Shown here: one piece after another, positions 1 through 5,606 of the stretch
Numbering within the stretch: position 1 is the first letter of the stretch
Layout of the letters: the number at the start of each line of letters is the position of its first letter
From: an uncultured Bacilli bacterium
Lineage (GTDB): Bacteria > Bacillota_I > Bacilli_A > RF39 > UBA660
DNA: 7,740 nt
Assembly (NCBI GenBank): GCA_910587745.1
Contig: CAJUNE010000042.1
Coordinates: forward strand, 1-7,740
Direction: 5' to 3'
Made by a program: the position numbers and the translations under genes
Notes under the pieces: model-generated
Database searches by the model: none
What the model was told of the DNA's origin: nothing
What the model saw: only the letters and a program-made list of their open reading frames with translations

Positions 1-55
1 AATAAATGAAATGCCAGGAAAAAACTATAAAATAAATGAAAGTAAAAGTTATTGC
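1..55. repeat. Inverted repeat arm A (exact 55 bp, partner 782-836)
   Basis: Bases 1-55 are the exact reverse complement of 782-836. The match stops at 56 (t, where t781 would require a) and may extend beyond the window to the left. If the window starts at a contig end, 55 bp equals a common assembler k-mer size and suggests a graph-edge or chimeric artefact. Otherwise the pair flanks a 726-bp potentially invertible segment. Confidence 0.95.
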
Positions 56-1054
56 TCCTACTTTTAATGTATATACATCTCCTGCAGTGCAACTTAGTGT
101 TGGTGTTGCAGTCGATACGCTTTTAGCTCCTGAATGATTATATCCTACATAAAGTAATGTACTATTTGGTTGTGAGCTCCAACTATACCCTGATGCTACA
201 TCTCTATCATTACAGTACTTTCCATCTGCTATTCTTTCGGCATAACTTGCTAGATTGCTATTATACCATGTTTCATTTTGTGTCTTTAAGTTCGATGCTG
301 TTCCACTTGTTGTTCTTTGACTTCCTAATGTATAAGTATATCCTACATATTCTGATCTATCATAACTTGCATTATACTTTTGATTTGTTACTGCTAAGCT
401 TTCTGTTGTGCTTGTTCCATTTGCATGACAAGTTTCTCCATCATAGATCATTCTTATTGATCCATCACCATTAATTCTTACTATTCGCCAACAAAATCCT
501 CCAAATTTTAAATAATTAGTTGTTGTTGCTCCCCTCCAGTAATAACTTACTCCGTCATTATCTTCTGTCTTAAAGAGGCCTTCGTCTGTTGTTGCTATTT
601 TACTAAAATCTGGTTTATAGTTATTTACTTCTATATCTCCTAATGCTGTATTTACTACTTCTGTGTTCTTATCAAAATATAGATAACATTTATCTGTTTT
701 TTGTAAATTATCTATTATATGTTCTCCATATTTATTTGTATATGTTTTAGCTTTGTCATCTTTATTTATATTATCTATAGTGCAATAACTTTTACTTTCA
801 TTTATTTTATAGTTTTTTCCTGGCATTTCATTTATTTCTGTATAGTTTGTTTTATCTTCACTTTGATACATTGCCATTATTTTAAAATCATATGGCTTAT
901 AGTTTATGGTTCCTTTTACCAGTGGTATATCTTCTGTTAATTTATATTTAGCTCTAGTTGTTGTTATAGTTATCACTGAAGTGATACATACTAATATCAA
1001 ACCTCCTATTATAATTTTTCTTTTATGGTTCTTTTTTATTCTTTCAAATTGCAT
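1..1054 (-). CDS. N-terminally anchored surface protein, 3' end missing
   Basis: The minus strand stays open from an ATG at 1054 to the window edge (351 codons) and is preceded by a GGGA-type ribosome binding site. Residues 1-12 are basic and 13-31 hydrophobic, followed by RAKYKLTE; this resembles an uncleaved signal anchor. Residues 171-206 carry YYWRGATTTNYLKFGG, CWRIVRINGDGSIRMIYDG and nearby Cys residues. I recall this segment from large extracellular proteins of gut Firmicutes that usually end in a GVRP-type C-terminal domain. No function is known to me. The expected C-terminus is absent. From residue 334 the reading continues as an inverted copy of the gene's own bases (1-55 matches 782-836), giving an implausible hydrophobic tail, so genuine coding probably ends near base 56. 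The gene lies divergent to a tandem-HTH regulator, which may control it. Confidence 0.75.
   Translation of the reverse strand, partial: MQFERIKKNHKRKIIIGGLILVCITSVITITTTRAKYKLTEDIPLVKGTINYKPYDFKIMAMYQSEDKTNYTEINEMPGKNYKINESKSYCTIDNINKDDKAKTYTNKYGEHIIDNLQKTDKCYLYFDKNTEVVNTALGDIEVNNYKPDFSKIATTDEGLFKTEDNDGVSYYWRGATTTNYLKFGGFCWRIVRINGDGSIRMIYDGETCHANGTSTTESLAVTNQKYNASYDRSEYVGYTYTLGSQRTTSGTASNLKTQNETWYNSNLASYAERIADGKYCNDRDVASGYSWSSQPNSTLLYVGYNHSGAKSVSTATPTLSCTAGDVYTLKVGAITFTFIYFIVFSWHFIY
782..836. repeat. Inverted repeat arm B (exact 55 bp, partner 1-55)
   Basis: This is the internal partner of the repeat at 1-55. It lies within the surface-protein gene and encodes residues 74-91 (around EMPGKNYKINESK). 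This copy reads sensibly as protein, so it is the native one. Confidence 0.95.
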
Positions 1055-1084
1055 TATTTATCCCTACTTTCTAGTTCTAAATAA

Positions 1085-1094
1085 TGAGCGCTCA
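1085..1094. promoter_or_regulatory. Perfect 10-bp palindrome, possible operator
   Basis: TGAGCGCTCA is a perfect palindrome and is GC-rich inside an AT-rich spacer. It lies between the predicted promoter and start of the minus-strand surface gene, facing the divergent tandem-HTH gene. A role as a repressor site is inference from position and symmetry only. Confidence 0.3.
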
Positions 1095-1125
1095 ATTATA
1101 TTAGAATTTTATCATTTATATTAAA

Positions 1126-1154
1126 ATTATAATATTTTCTATAATGAAAGTCAA
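1126..1154 (-). promoter_or_regulatory. Sigma-A-like promoter for the 1-1054 surface gene
   Basis: Reading the minus strand, TTGACT (1154-1149) is followed after exactly 17 bp by TATAAT (1131-1126). Transcription would start near 1119 and give a leader of about 65 nt. That leader contains the perfect palindrome TGAGCGCTCA (1085-1094). Confidence 0.6.
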
Positions 1155-1170
1155 GAAAAAGTTCCTTATT

Positions 1171-1220
1171 TTGCCGTTTGAGCTATTAAAGCGATATTTT
1201 ATGAGAAAATTAATGTGGTG
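1171..1220 (+). promoter_or_regulatory. Putative promoter and RBS of the tandem-HTH gene
   Basis: TTGCCG (1171-1176) is followed after 18 bp by TATTTT (1195-1200), a moderate sigma-A match. GTGGTG (1215-1220) sits about 8 nt before the ATG at 1229 and serves as ribosome binding site, which supports that start. Confidence 0.4.
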
Positions 1221-1228
1221 AAATATAT

Positions 1229-1681
1229 ATGAATATAACTGAAAGATTAAAGAATTTAAGAGAAGAAAAAAATTTAAGAATCTATGATATATCAGAATTT
1301 TTAAAAATTGATAAAGATTTATATGGAAAATACGAAAGACAAAACGTTATTATACCAATAAAGCACTTAATAAATGTTAGTGAATACTTTGATGCATCTC
1401 TAGATTATATTTTTAATTTTAGTAATTTAAAGCATTATAAAAACAGCACTACTATAAATATACAATTAATGAGCCAAAGACTAAAAGAAATTAGAAAAGA
1501 AGAGAAACTAACTCAAGAAAAACTAGCAAACGAAATAAATACAAATAAATCTGTTATATGTTCTTATGAAAAAGGAAAAAGAATTATCCCAACTCCTTTT
1601 CTATATGAAATATGCAAAAAATATAATATATCAGCTGATTACCTATTAGGTAAAATCGATAGTCCTAAATTTTTAAAATAA
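1229..1681 (+). CDS. Tandem-domain XRE-family transcriptional regulator
   Basis: This is a 150-residue cytoplasmic protein made of two helix-turn-helix units in tandem. The first is residues 1-65 (ITERLKNLREEKNL, then KYERQNVIIPIKHLINVSEYF and SLDYIF). The second is residues 81-142 (MSQRLKEIRKEEKLTQEKLA, SYEKGKRIIPTPFLYEICKKY, SADYLLGK). The second copy keeps the canonical XRE signature (LTQEKLA and SYEKG). The first has diverged in its recognition region (LRIYDISEFLKIDKDLYGKYE), so the copies may differ in DNA binding. There is no ligand or peptidase domain. The gene is divergent to the surface-protein gene and immediately upstream of a predicted RNA gene, with no terminator before the RNA promoter. 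It plausibly regulates one of these neighbours or itself; the target is not shown by the sequence. Confidence 0.85.
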   Translation: MNITERLKNLREEKNLRIYDISEFLKIDKDLYGKYERQNVIIPIKHLINVSEYFDASLDYIFNFSNLKHYKNSTTINIQLMSQRLKEIRKEEKLTQEKLANEINTNKSVICSYEKGKRIIPTPFLYEICKKYNISADYLLGKIDSPKFLK

Positions 1682-1685
1682 ATTA

Positions 1686-1714
1686 TTGTATTGTATTTAA
1701 AATTATGTTAAAAT
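1686..1714 (+). promoter_or_regulatory. Extended -10 promoter of the structured RNA
   Basis: TTGTAT (1686-1691), a 17-bp spacer, then TAAAAT (1709-1714) preceded by TG at 1706-1707 gives an extended -10 promoter. It lies directly after the HTH stop codon and would start transcription near 1721, at the base of the predicted RNA fold. No open reading frame with a ribosome binding site follows it. Confidence 0.6.
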
Positions 1715-1720
1715 CAACTT

Positions 1721-1970
1721 AGTAGTGCGTTAGGACATAAATGCCTACTACTCAGTGTAGTTGACATTAACTTCTATTCTATCAATTTGGATATCTCCAA
1801 AGATAATAATAGTTGTTGATGTCTTTTTGTTTTCTCTAAAGAGAAATTACTTTCCTAATCACTAATAAAGAAACACCTACTTCCTAACCAAAACCCCACT
1901 GGATTAAGGGAGACAATAAAATATCCTTTATTAGTAGACATCAGTCCTAACGCAAGCTTTACTTTATCTT
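1721..1970 (+). ncRNA. Unassigned structured non-coding RNA, ~235-250 nt
   Basis: A perfect long-range helix joins GCGTTAGGAC (1727-1736) to GTCCTAACGC (1944-1953). Inside it lie further helices. A long hairpin spans 1763-1823 (GACATTAAC with GTTGATGTC; apical TATC/GATA and TTTGGA/TCCAAA around loop TATC at 1792-1795). A second hairpin is TTTCTC/GAGAAA (1831-1846). A perfect 10-bp helix ACTAATAAAG/CTTTATTAGT (1861-1870, 1926-1935) encloses CTTCCTAACC/GGATTAAGGGAG (1880-1889, 1901-1912). AGTAGT (1721-1726) can also pair with ACTACT (1747-1752), which would form a pseudoknot with the closing helix. An extended -10 promoter lies at its 5' edge. There is no convincing coding potential or poly-U terminator. 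I cannot assign a family: size and architecture recall large Firmicutes RNAs such as raiA, while the branched fold argues against 6S. Confidence 0.65.
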
Positions 1971-2164
1971 AAAAAATAGAAATATTCAAGCTATCTATTA
2001 ATTTAGGGTAAGATTTTGCTTATCCACGACAAAACATAACAATATTCGACAAATAAAAAAGATATTGTTAAAGCCTTAAATACTTGATTTAAAACATCAA
2101 TATCAATTGTTTAAGAAAACTAAGGATTAATCTTGTACCTTAATACTACTATATCAAACCATAA
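1971..2164. other. AT-rich non-coding spacer with one hairpin
   Basis: I find no supported gene on either strand. The only notable structure is the inverted repeat AACAATAT/ATATTGTT (2038-2045 and 2062-2069) around a 16-nt A-rich loop. There is also a weak GGTAAG/CTTATCC stem near 2007-2025. Confidence 0.5.
2038..2069. repeat. 8-bp inverted repeat in spacer
   Basis: AACAATAT and ATATTGTT are perfect complements separated by 16 bp. It could be an RNA stem on either strand; there is no poly-U tail in a position typical of a terminator. Confidence 0.4.
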
Positions 2165-2299
2165 TCAAATATGTGAGTTCCAAAAAGGTATTGGGCGCAC
2201 ACCATTAGTGCCATGCACGCCGTTGTTGTTGAGGTTGCCATTCGAATCCACACGGAACACGATAACGCGACTGCCACTCCAGCAAAGTTGAATAACACT
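2165..2299 (-). pseudogene. GC-rich 'GVRP' fragment: surface-protein relic or orphan DGR template
   Basis: On the minus strand a start-less frame of about 45 codons, bounded by stops, reads CWSGSRVIVFRVDSNG, then NLNNNGVHGTNGVRPIPFW, ending in TGA at 2167-2165. GC is 54% over 2191-2290, against a strongly AT-rich surround. Several Asn codons are AAC, including three in a row, and the reading ends in GVRP. From memory, this pattern matches C-terminal variable domains of surface or phage proteins and the Asn/AAC-rich template repeats of diversity-generating retroelements. There is no start codon, no ribosome binding site and no reverse transcriptase in the window. It is therefore either a decayed C-terminal fragment (perhaps of the kind missing from the first gene) or an untranslated template. 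It lies about 20 bp downstream of ftsW on the same strand. Confidence 0.45.
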
Positions 2300-2317
2300 T
2301 CATTTTATAGATTAACC

Positions 2318-3481
2318 CTAATTAGTCAAGTTAGCCATTTCTCTTTTAGCTTTTATAGTTTTATTTTCAATATTAACTCTTTGAACTACAAATAACATTA
2401 CTACAATATTAACTGTAAATGATCCTCCATAACTAAGAAAAGGCAGAGGCACTCCTGTAAGCGGAATTAAAGCAAGAATTCCAAGCAAATTAACTAGAAT
2501 ATGAAATAATAGATATAAGAATACTCCATAAGCTAAAATACTAAGTCTTAAGTTTTCAGCTTGTTTAGCTATTCTAAAGATCCTATAAAGCATAATTACA
2601 TAACCTATAATAATTAATACACCAACTAAAGCTCCAAGTTCTTCAACTATAATTGGGAATATAAAATCGGTATGACTTTCTGGTAAATATAAATATTTTT
2701 GACTACTATTTCCAAGACCTACTCCGAATAAACCGCCATTATGAATAGCAATAAACCCATTACAAACTTGATAGCCCGTATCTTCTGTATATCTATTGCA
2801 AGGTTCTTTAAATTGAAAACGTTGTAATTGTCTTGAGTTAAGAAGTTCTTTCCCACTAAACATTAAAAAAGCTACTCCTATTATTCCAATTATTGTACAA
2901 ACTTTAAGAATCTTTCCAAAGTTTTTTCTTACAAAAGGAATACTAATAAAAACAAAGAAAATTATTCCACTTAATATAGCAAAAGTTCCAAAATCAGGCT
3001 GTAGAGCAATTAATATAGCAACTAAGCCGCCTATTGCCGCTGGTATTAAATATGTTTCTATTTTAACATTTTTTATTTTTTCTAATCTACTATAAGAAAC
3101 TGCTAAAAAGACAATTACAATCGATTTAGCAAACTCACTAGGTTGCAAAGCAAAAAAGCCTAAATCATACCAAGAACGTACATTATTAGTTAATTTTCCA
3201 TAAACAAGTAATCCAATTAATGCTACTATTATTGCGAGTATTGCTAAAGGAGTCAAATATTTATACTTACTTGTTGGAAATCTTATAACAATTAAAAATC
3301 CTGCAATAAATGAACTAATTAAAAATATTGCTTGTCGCAAGAAAAAATGATATTGAGGAACATTATAACGGAGAACAGTTGAAACACTAGAAGCTGAAAA
3401 AATCATGATTAATCCAAAGATACTAAAAATTAGCATTAAGATTAATAACCAAATATCCATCTTTCCAAATATCTTTTTCAT
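2318..3481 (-). CDS. ftsW: SEDS-family peptidoglycan glycosyltransferase FtsW/RodA
   Basis: This polytopic membrane protein of 387 residues polymerises lipid II into glycan strands together with a class B penicillin-binding protein, for division (FtsW) or elongation (RodA). Family landmarks are SWYDLGFFALQPSEFAK (103-119), LQPDFGT (160-166), GLFGVGLGNS (250-259), LPESHTDFIFPIIVEELG (266-283), with Asp272 as the expected catalytic residue, and LTGVPLPFLSYGGS (341-354). About ten hydrophobic spans are visible and the length is normal. The symbol ftsW rather than rodA is a judgement from the YLPESHTDFIF and GLGNS segments. ATG 3481 is preferred: AGGGTGA lies 5 nt upstream, whereas the GTG at 3490 is inside that ribosome binding site. 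Cys228 and Cys240 flank an extracytoplasmic loop before the catalytic segment. The gene appears monocistronic. Confidence 0.93.
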   Translation of the reverse strand: MKKIFGKMDIWLLILMLIFSIFGLIMIFSASSVSTVLRYNVPQYHFFLRQAIFLISSFIAGFLIVIRFPTSKYKYLTPLAILAIIVALIGLLVYGKLTNNVRSWYDLGFFALQPSEFAKSIVIVFLAVSYSRLEKIKNVKIETYLIPAAIGGLVAILIALQPDFGTFAILSGIIFFVFISIPFVRKNFGKILKVCTIIGIIGVAFLMFSGKELLNSRQLQRFQFKEPCNRYTEDTGYQVCNGFIAIHNGGLFGVGLGNSSQKYLYLPESHTDFIFPIIVEELGALVGVLIIIGYVIMLYRIFRIAKQAENLRLSILAYGVFLYLLFHILVNLLGILALIPLTGVPLPFLSYGGSFTVNIVVMLFVVQRVNIENKTIKAKREMANLTN

Positions 3482-3499
3482 TAGGCTCACCCTATCATA

Positions 3500-3528
3500 A
3501 TTTTAACATAAAGAATGAAACTTGTGAA
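3500..3528 (-). promoter_or_regulatory. Putative ftsW promoter
   Basis: On the minus strand TTCACA (3528-3523), a 17-bp spacer and TAAAAT (3505-3500) with an upstream TG form an extended -10 promoter. Its leader would be very short (about 12 nt). An alternative TTGACA at 3561-3556 has only weak -10 partners (TTAAAA or TAAAAA) at 17-18 bp. Confidence 0.45.
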
Positions 3529-3583
3529 TATTTTTTAAAAATTAGATTTTATAAGTGTCAAAAAATTGCCTAAATGAGTAAAC

Positions 3584-3607
3584 TATAATAGATACATAAA
3601 GGAGGTA
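3584..3607 (+). promoter_or_regulatory. -10 element and perfect RBS of the YjcZ-like gene
   Basis: TATAAT (3584-3589) lacks a good -35 at 17 bp: TTGCCT at 3566-3571 is only 12 bp away. A nearly full anti-16S match, AAAGGAGGT, ends at 3607, 5 nt before the ATG, indicating strong translation. The poor -35 leaves room for another sigma factor or an activator. Confidence 0.45.
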
Positions 3608-3612
3608 TAAAT

Positions 3613-3807
3613 ATGTATTATTATGGAAATAATGGCTACTATGGTGGCGGTTATGGTGGATACCAACCTTGTTGTAACACAGGTGCAAGTTATGCTGGAT
3701 ACACTAGTGGATATGGTATAGGAGCTGCTATCTGGATAGTTTTATTCATATTACTTGTAATCATTATTGGTGCTGGCTGGAGCTGGGGCAATAACAATAA
3801 TAACTAG
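3613..3807 (+). CDS. YjcZ-like Gly/Tyr-rich single-span membrane mini-protein
   Basis: This is a 64-residue protein. Residues 1-36 are rich in Tyr, Gly and Asn (MYYYGNNGYYGGGYGGY) and contain a CC pair at 20-21. Residues 37-55 form one hydrophobic helix (GAAIWIVLFILLVIIIGAG), and the tail is WSWGN followed by further Asn. The helix closely resembles the tiny YjcZ/TIGR01732 proteins of Bacillus, some of which are sporulation or spore-coat associated; the specific role is unknown. A strong ribosome binding site, a promoter-like -10 and an immediate terminator show that it is a real, independently transcribed gene. It is divergent to ftsW. Its low-complexity head could mediate aggregation or surface interaction, which is inference. 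Family assignment is moderate, resting mainly on the membrane helix and size. Confidence 0.75.
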   Translation: MYYYGNNGYYGGGYGGYQPCCNTGASYAGYTSGYGIGAAIWIVLFILLVIIIGAGWSWGNNNNN

Positions 3808-3828
3808 GAAGAACACTCTTCCTTTTTT
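3807..3828 (+). terminator. Rho-independent terminator after the YjcZ-like gene
   Basis: GGAAGA (3807-3812) and TCTTCC (3817-3822) form a stem around loop ACAC, followed directly by six T (3823-3828). The stem begins on the last base of the stop codon. Confidence 0.85.
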
Positions 3829-3849
3829 CTTTCTCTTAATAAAAATTAA

Positions 3850-3870
3850 AAAACTCTAATGAAGAGTTTT
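3850..3870 (-). terminator. Rho-independent terminator of the DUF11-repeat gene
   Basis: The arms AAAACTCT (3850-3857) and AGAGTTTT (3863-3870) are perfect complements around a 5-nt loop. On the minus strand the stem is followed by a T-rich tract (3849-3837). It overlaps the stop codon (3871-3869) and faces the terminator at 3807-3828. Confidence 0.75.
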
Positions 3871-5533
3871 AAATTTTATATAATTTACTATTTTTTCTAA
3901 CATAATTAATTATGCCAACAATTAAGAGTATTGCACAACTTATGCCAAGAATACTTAAAACACTCCCAGTACTAGGATTATCTGGCAAATTAGGATCATC
4001 AGCTGGTTCATTAGGCTCTACAGGCGGATCTTCTGGAACTATAATTGGAATTTCAATTTCTTTACTAGGTATATCCTTATCTTCAAAAGTTATAATTGCT
4101 TGATTGAATACTTTATTTGTAGTAGGATTATCTTTAACTTTTACTATAAAAATAAATTCTTTAGTTTCATTACCTTTCAAATCAAAAATCCATTTAATAG
4201 TATTTCCGTCTAAACTTACTTCATCTTCTGAAGAAATAAATTCTAAATTAGAATCTAAAGTATCATTAATAATTAAATCAATCAAATTAAGTTCATTATT
4301 ATTTTTAACAGTAATAATATAAGAAAACTCTTCGCCCAGTTTGGCCTCACTTAATGAAGCTCTTTTACTAATTGAAATATCAGGTAATATAACTTTTTCT
4401 ATAATCTTAACTTCTTCACTATCCTGAACTGGATCTTTTCCGTCTTCATGAGCTATCGCTGTATTTAAAATAGTTTCCTTTTTTGTTGTTTCTAAAGCTT
4501 TCACGTTAATTTTAATAGTTTTAGTTTGATTAGGTTCAAGAGTACCTATATCAAATAATAATTTACGTCCTATCATTGTATTAGGCACAGATGAAGAAAT
4601 AAATTCTAAATCCAAATCTAAATTATCTTCAATAGTAACATTGTTAGAAGTCCCTGTTCCAATATTTTTCACATGAATTGTATAATAAAATTCCTCACCT
4701 TTGGTAACTTGTGACCTACTAACCTTTTTATCAATAGTTATATGCGAATATAAGATATCTACAGCTTCTTCATCTTGAAACTTATTATCTCCAACAGTTA
4801 AAATTGCTATATTATTAACCAAACCTTTGCTATCTTCTTTAGCTTTAACATTAACGGTTAGAATCATTTCTTTTTCACCCGGACTAAAGTTTCCTAAATT
4901 CCATGTTATTTTTTGACCAGTTATACTACCTCCATTAGAAACACTTAAAATTCTAAGTTCACTAGGTATTGTATCTGTAACCACCACATTATCAGTTGCA
5001 ATAACATTATTAGCGCTTTTAACTACTATTTTATATTGAAATTCCTCTCCTGCTTTAACACTTCTTATCTGCACATTATCTTTATATGCAATTTTAGTTA
5101 TAGAAAATGTATTTGTAGGTACTAGTTTATAAGTATAAGGCTCATATTCAAATTTACATTGTAAAGCGGAATTGACACTTTTGACCGTAACTGTTGCATA
5201 TACTAGTTTGCCATCATTAGCAGTATAGACTTTATTAGAAGTAAGATTATATTCCAAAGAATTATTATTAAAAGAACTTACAAAGTTACTATTCGCTTTA
5301 AAATTCAGCAAATCTAAATTAGTTAGCTTTAATCTGCCTTCAAAATGATTAACTTTAGAAGTACCTGTTATTTCCACATACAAATCATATGTATATTGTT
5401 TAACCCCAAAACTTTCTGAATAATCTACTAATTCACTTTTATAACTAACGCCGGCCCAAGCTTTTCTATTCATTACAAAAAATGAAACAACTAATAAGCA
5501 AATTAAAATTAAAGATTTATATATCAACTTCAT
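3869..5533 (-). CDS. Secreted DUF11-repeat surface protein with NPSTG sorting signal
   Basis: This 554-residue protein has a signal peptide (basic MKLIYK, hydrophobic 7-21, AWA with predicted cleavage after residue 27). A first extracellular domain spans about 28-140. Three DUF11-like Ig-fold repeats follow, beginning near 143 (ITKIAYKDNVQIRSVKAGEEF), 265 (ITIDKKVSRSQVTKGEEF) and 385 (ISISKRASLSEAKLGEEF). Each has a GEEFxYxIxVK strand and a later D-x-L or DTIP turn. A Pro/Glu/Asp-rich wall-spanning linker (498-518), NPSTG (519-523), a hydrophobic helix (525-545) and a basic tail (RKNSKLYK) form a sortase-type anchor. NPSTG differs from classic LPXTG. Such proteins usually act as stalks or adhesins; no ligand domain is recognised. 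ATG 5533 is preceded by AGGGTG. The gene stands alone, with its own consensus promoter and terminator. Confidence 0.88.
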   Translation of the reverse strand: MKLIYKSLILICLLVVSFFVMNRKAWAGVSYKSELVDYSESFGVKQYTYDLYVEITGTSKVNHFEGRLKLTNLDLLNFKANSNFVSSFNNNSLEYNLTSNKVYTANDGKLVYATVTVKSVNSALQCKFEYEPYTYKLVPTNTFSITKIAYKDNVQIRSVKAGEEFQYKIVVKSANNVIATDNVVVTDTIPSELRILSVSNGGSITGQKITWNLGNFSPGEKEMILTVNVKAKEDSKGLVNNIAILTVGDNKFQDEEAVDILYSHITIDKKVSRSQVTKGEEFYYTIHVKNIGTGTSNNVTIEDNLDLDLEFISSSVPNTMIGRKLLFDIGTLEPNQTKTIKINVKALETTKKETILNTAIAHEDGKDPVQDSEEVKIIEKVILPDISISKRASLSEAKLGEEFSYIITVKNNNELNLIDLIINDTLDSNLEFISSEDEVSLDGNTIKWIFDLKGNETKEFIFIVKVKDNPTTNKVFNQAIITFEDKDIPSKEIEIPIIVPEDPPVEPNEPADDPNLPDNPSTGSVLSILGISCAILLIVGIINYVRKNSKLYKI

Positions 5534-5556
5534 AACTATACACCCTATCTTAAATA

Positions 5557-5585
5557 ATTATATCTTTTTAAACAACCAATGTCAA
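5557..5585 (-). promoter_or_regulatory. Perfect-consensus sigma-A promoter of the DUF11 gene
   Basis: On the minus strand TTGACA (5585-5580), exactly 17 bp, then TATAAT (5562-5557). Transcription would start near 5550, leaving a leader of about 17 nt that contains AGGGTG. No operator symmetry is evident, which suggests strong constitutive expression. Confidence 0.8.
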
Positions 5586-5606
5586 TTATAAGAGTCAATT
5601 TATTTA

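Noticed and set aside
157..1124. Plus-strand open frames at 157-474, 719-940 and 906-1124
   Set aside because: They are antisense to the continuous minus-strand surface gene, are His/Leu/Phe-rich in the way typical of reversed AT-rich coding DNA, and lack ribosome binding sites.
1721..1970. Cobalamin riboswitch or 6S RNA identity for the structured RNA
   Set aside because: CCACTGGATTAAGGGAG only superficially resembles a B12-box, and the fold is branched instead of the single rod with central bubble of 6S. No downstream gene on the same strand is there to be controlled.
2165..2299. An intact diversity-generating retroelement
   Set aside because: No reverse transcriptase, Avd protein or second repeat copy lies in the window; only a template-like stretch is visible.
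2213..2395. Plus-strand 60-codon frame over the GC-rich island
   Set aside because: It runs into the 3' end of ftsW in antisense and has no ribosome binding site or recognisable family; the minus-strand GVRP reading is the meaningful one.
3912..4322. Plus-strand frames at 3912-4103 and 4104-4322
   Set aside because: They are antisense shadows of the DUF11-repeat gene.
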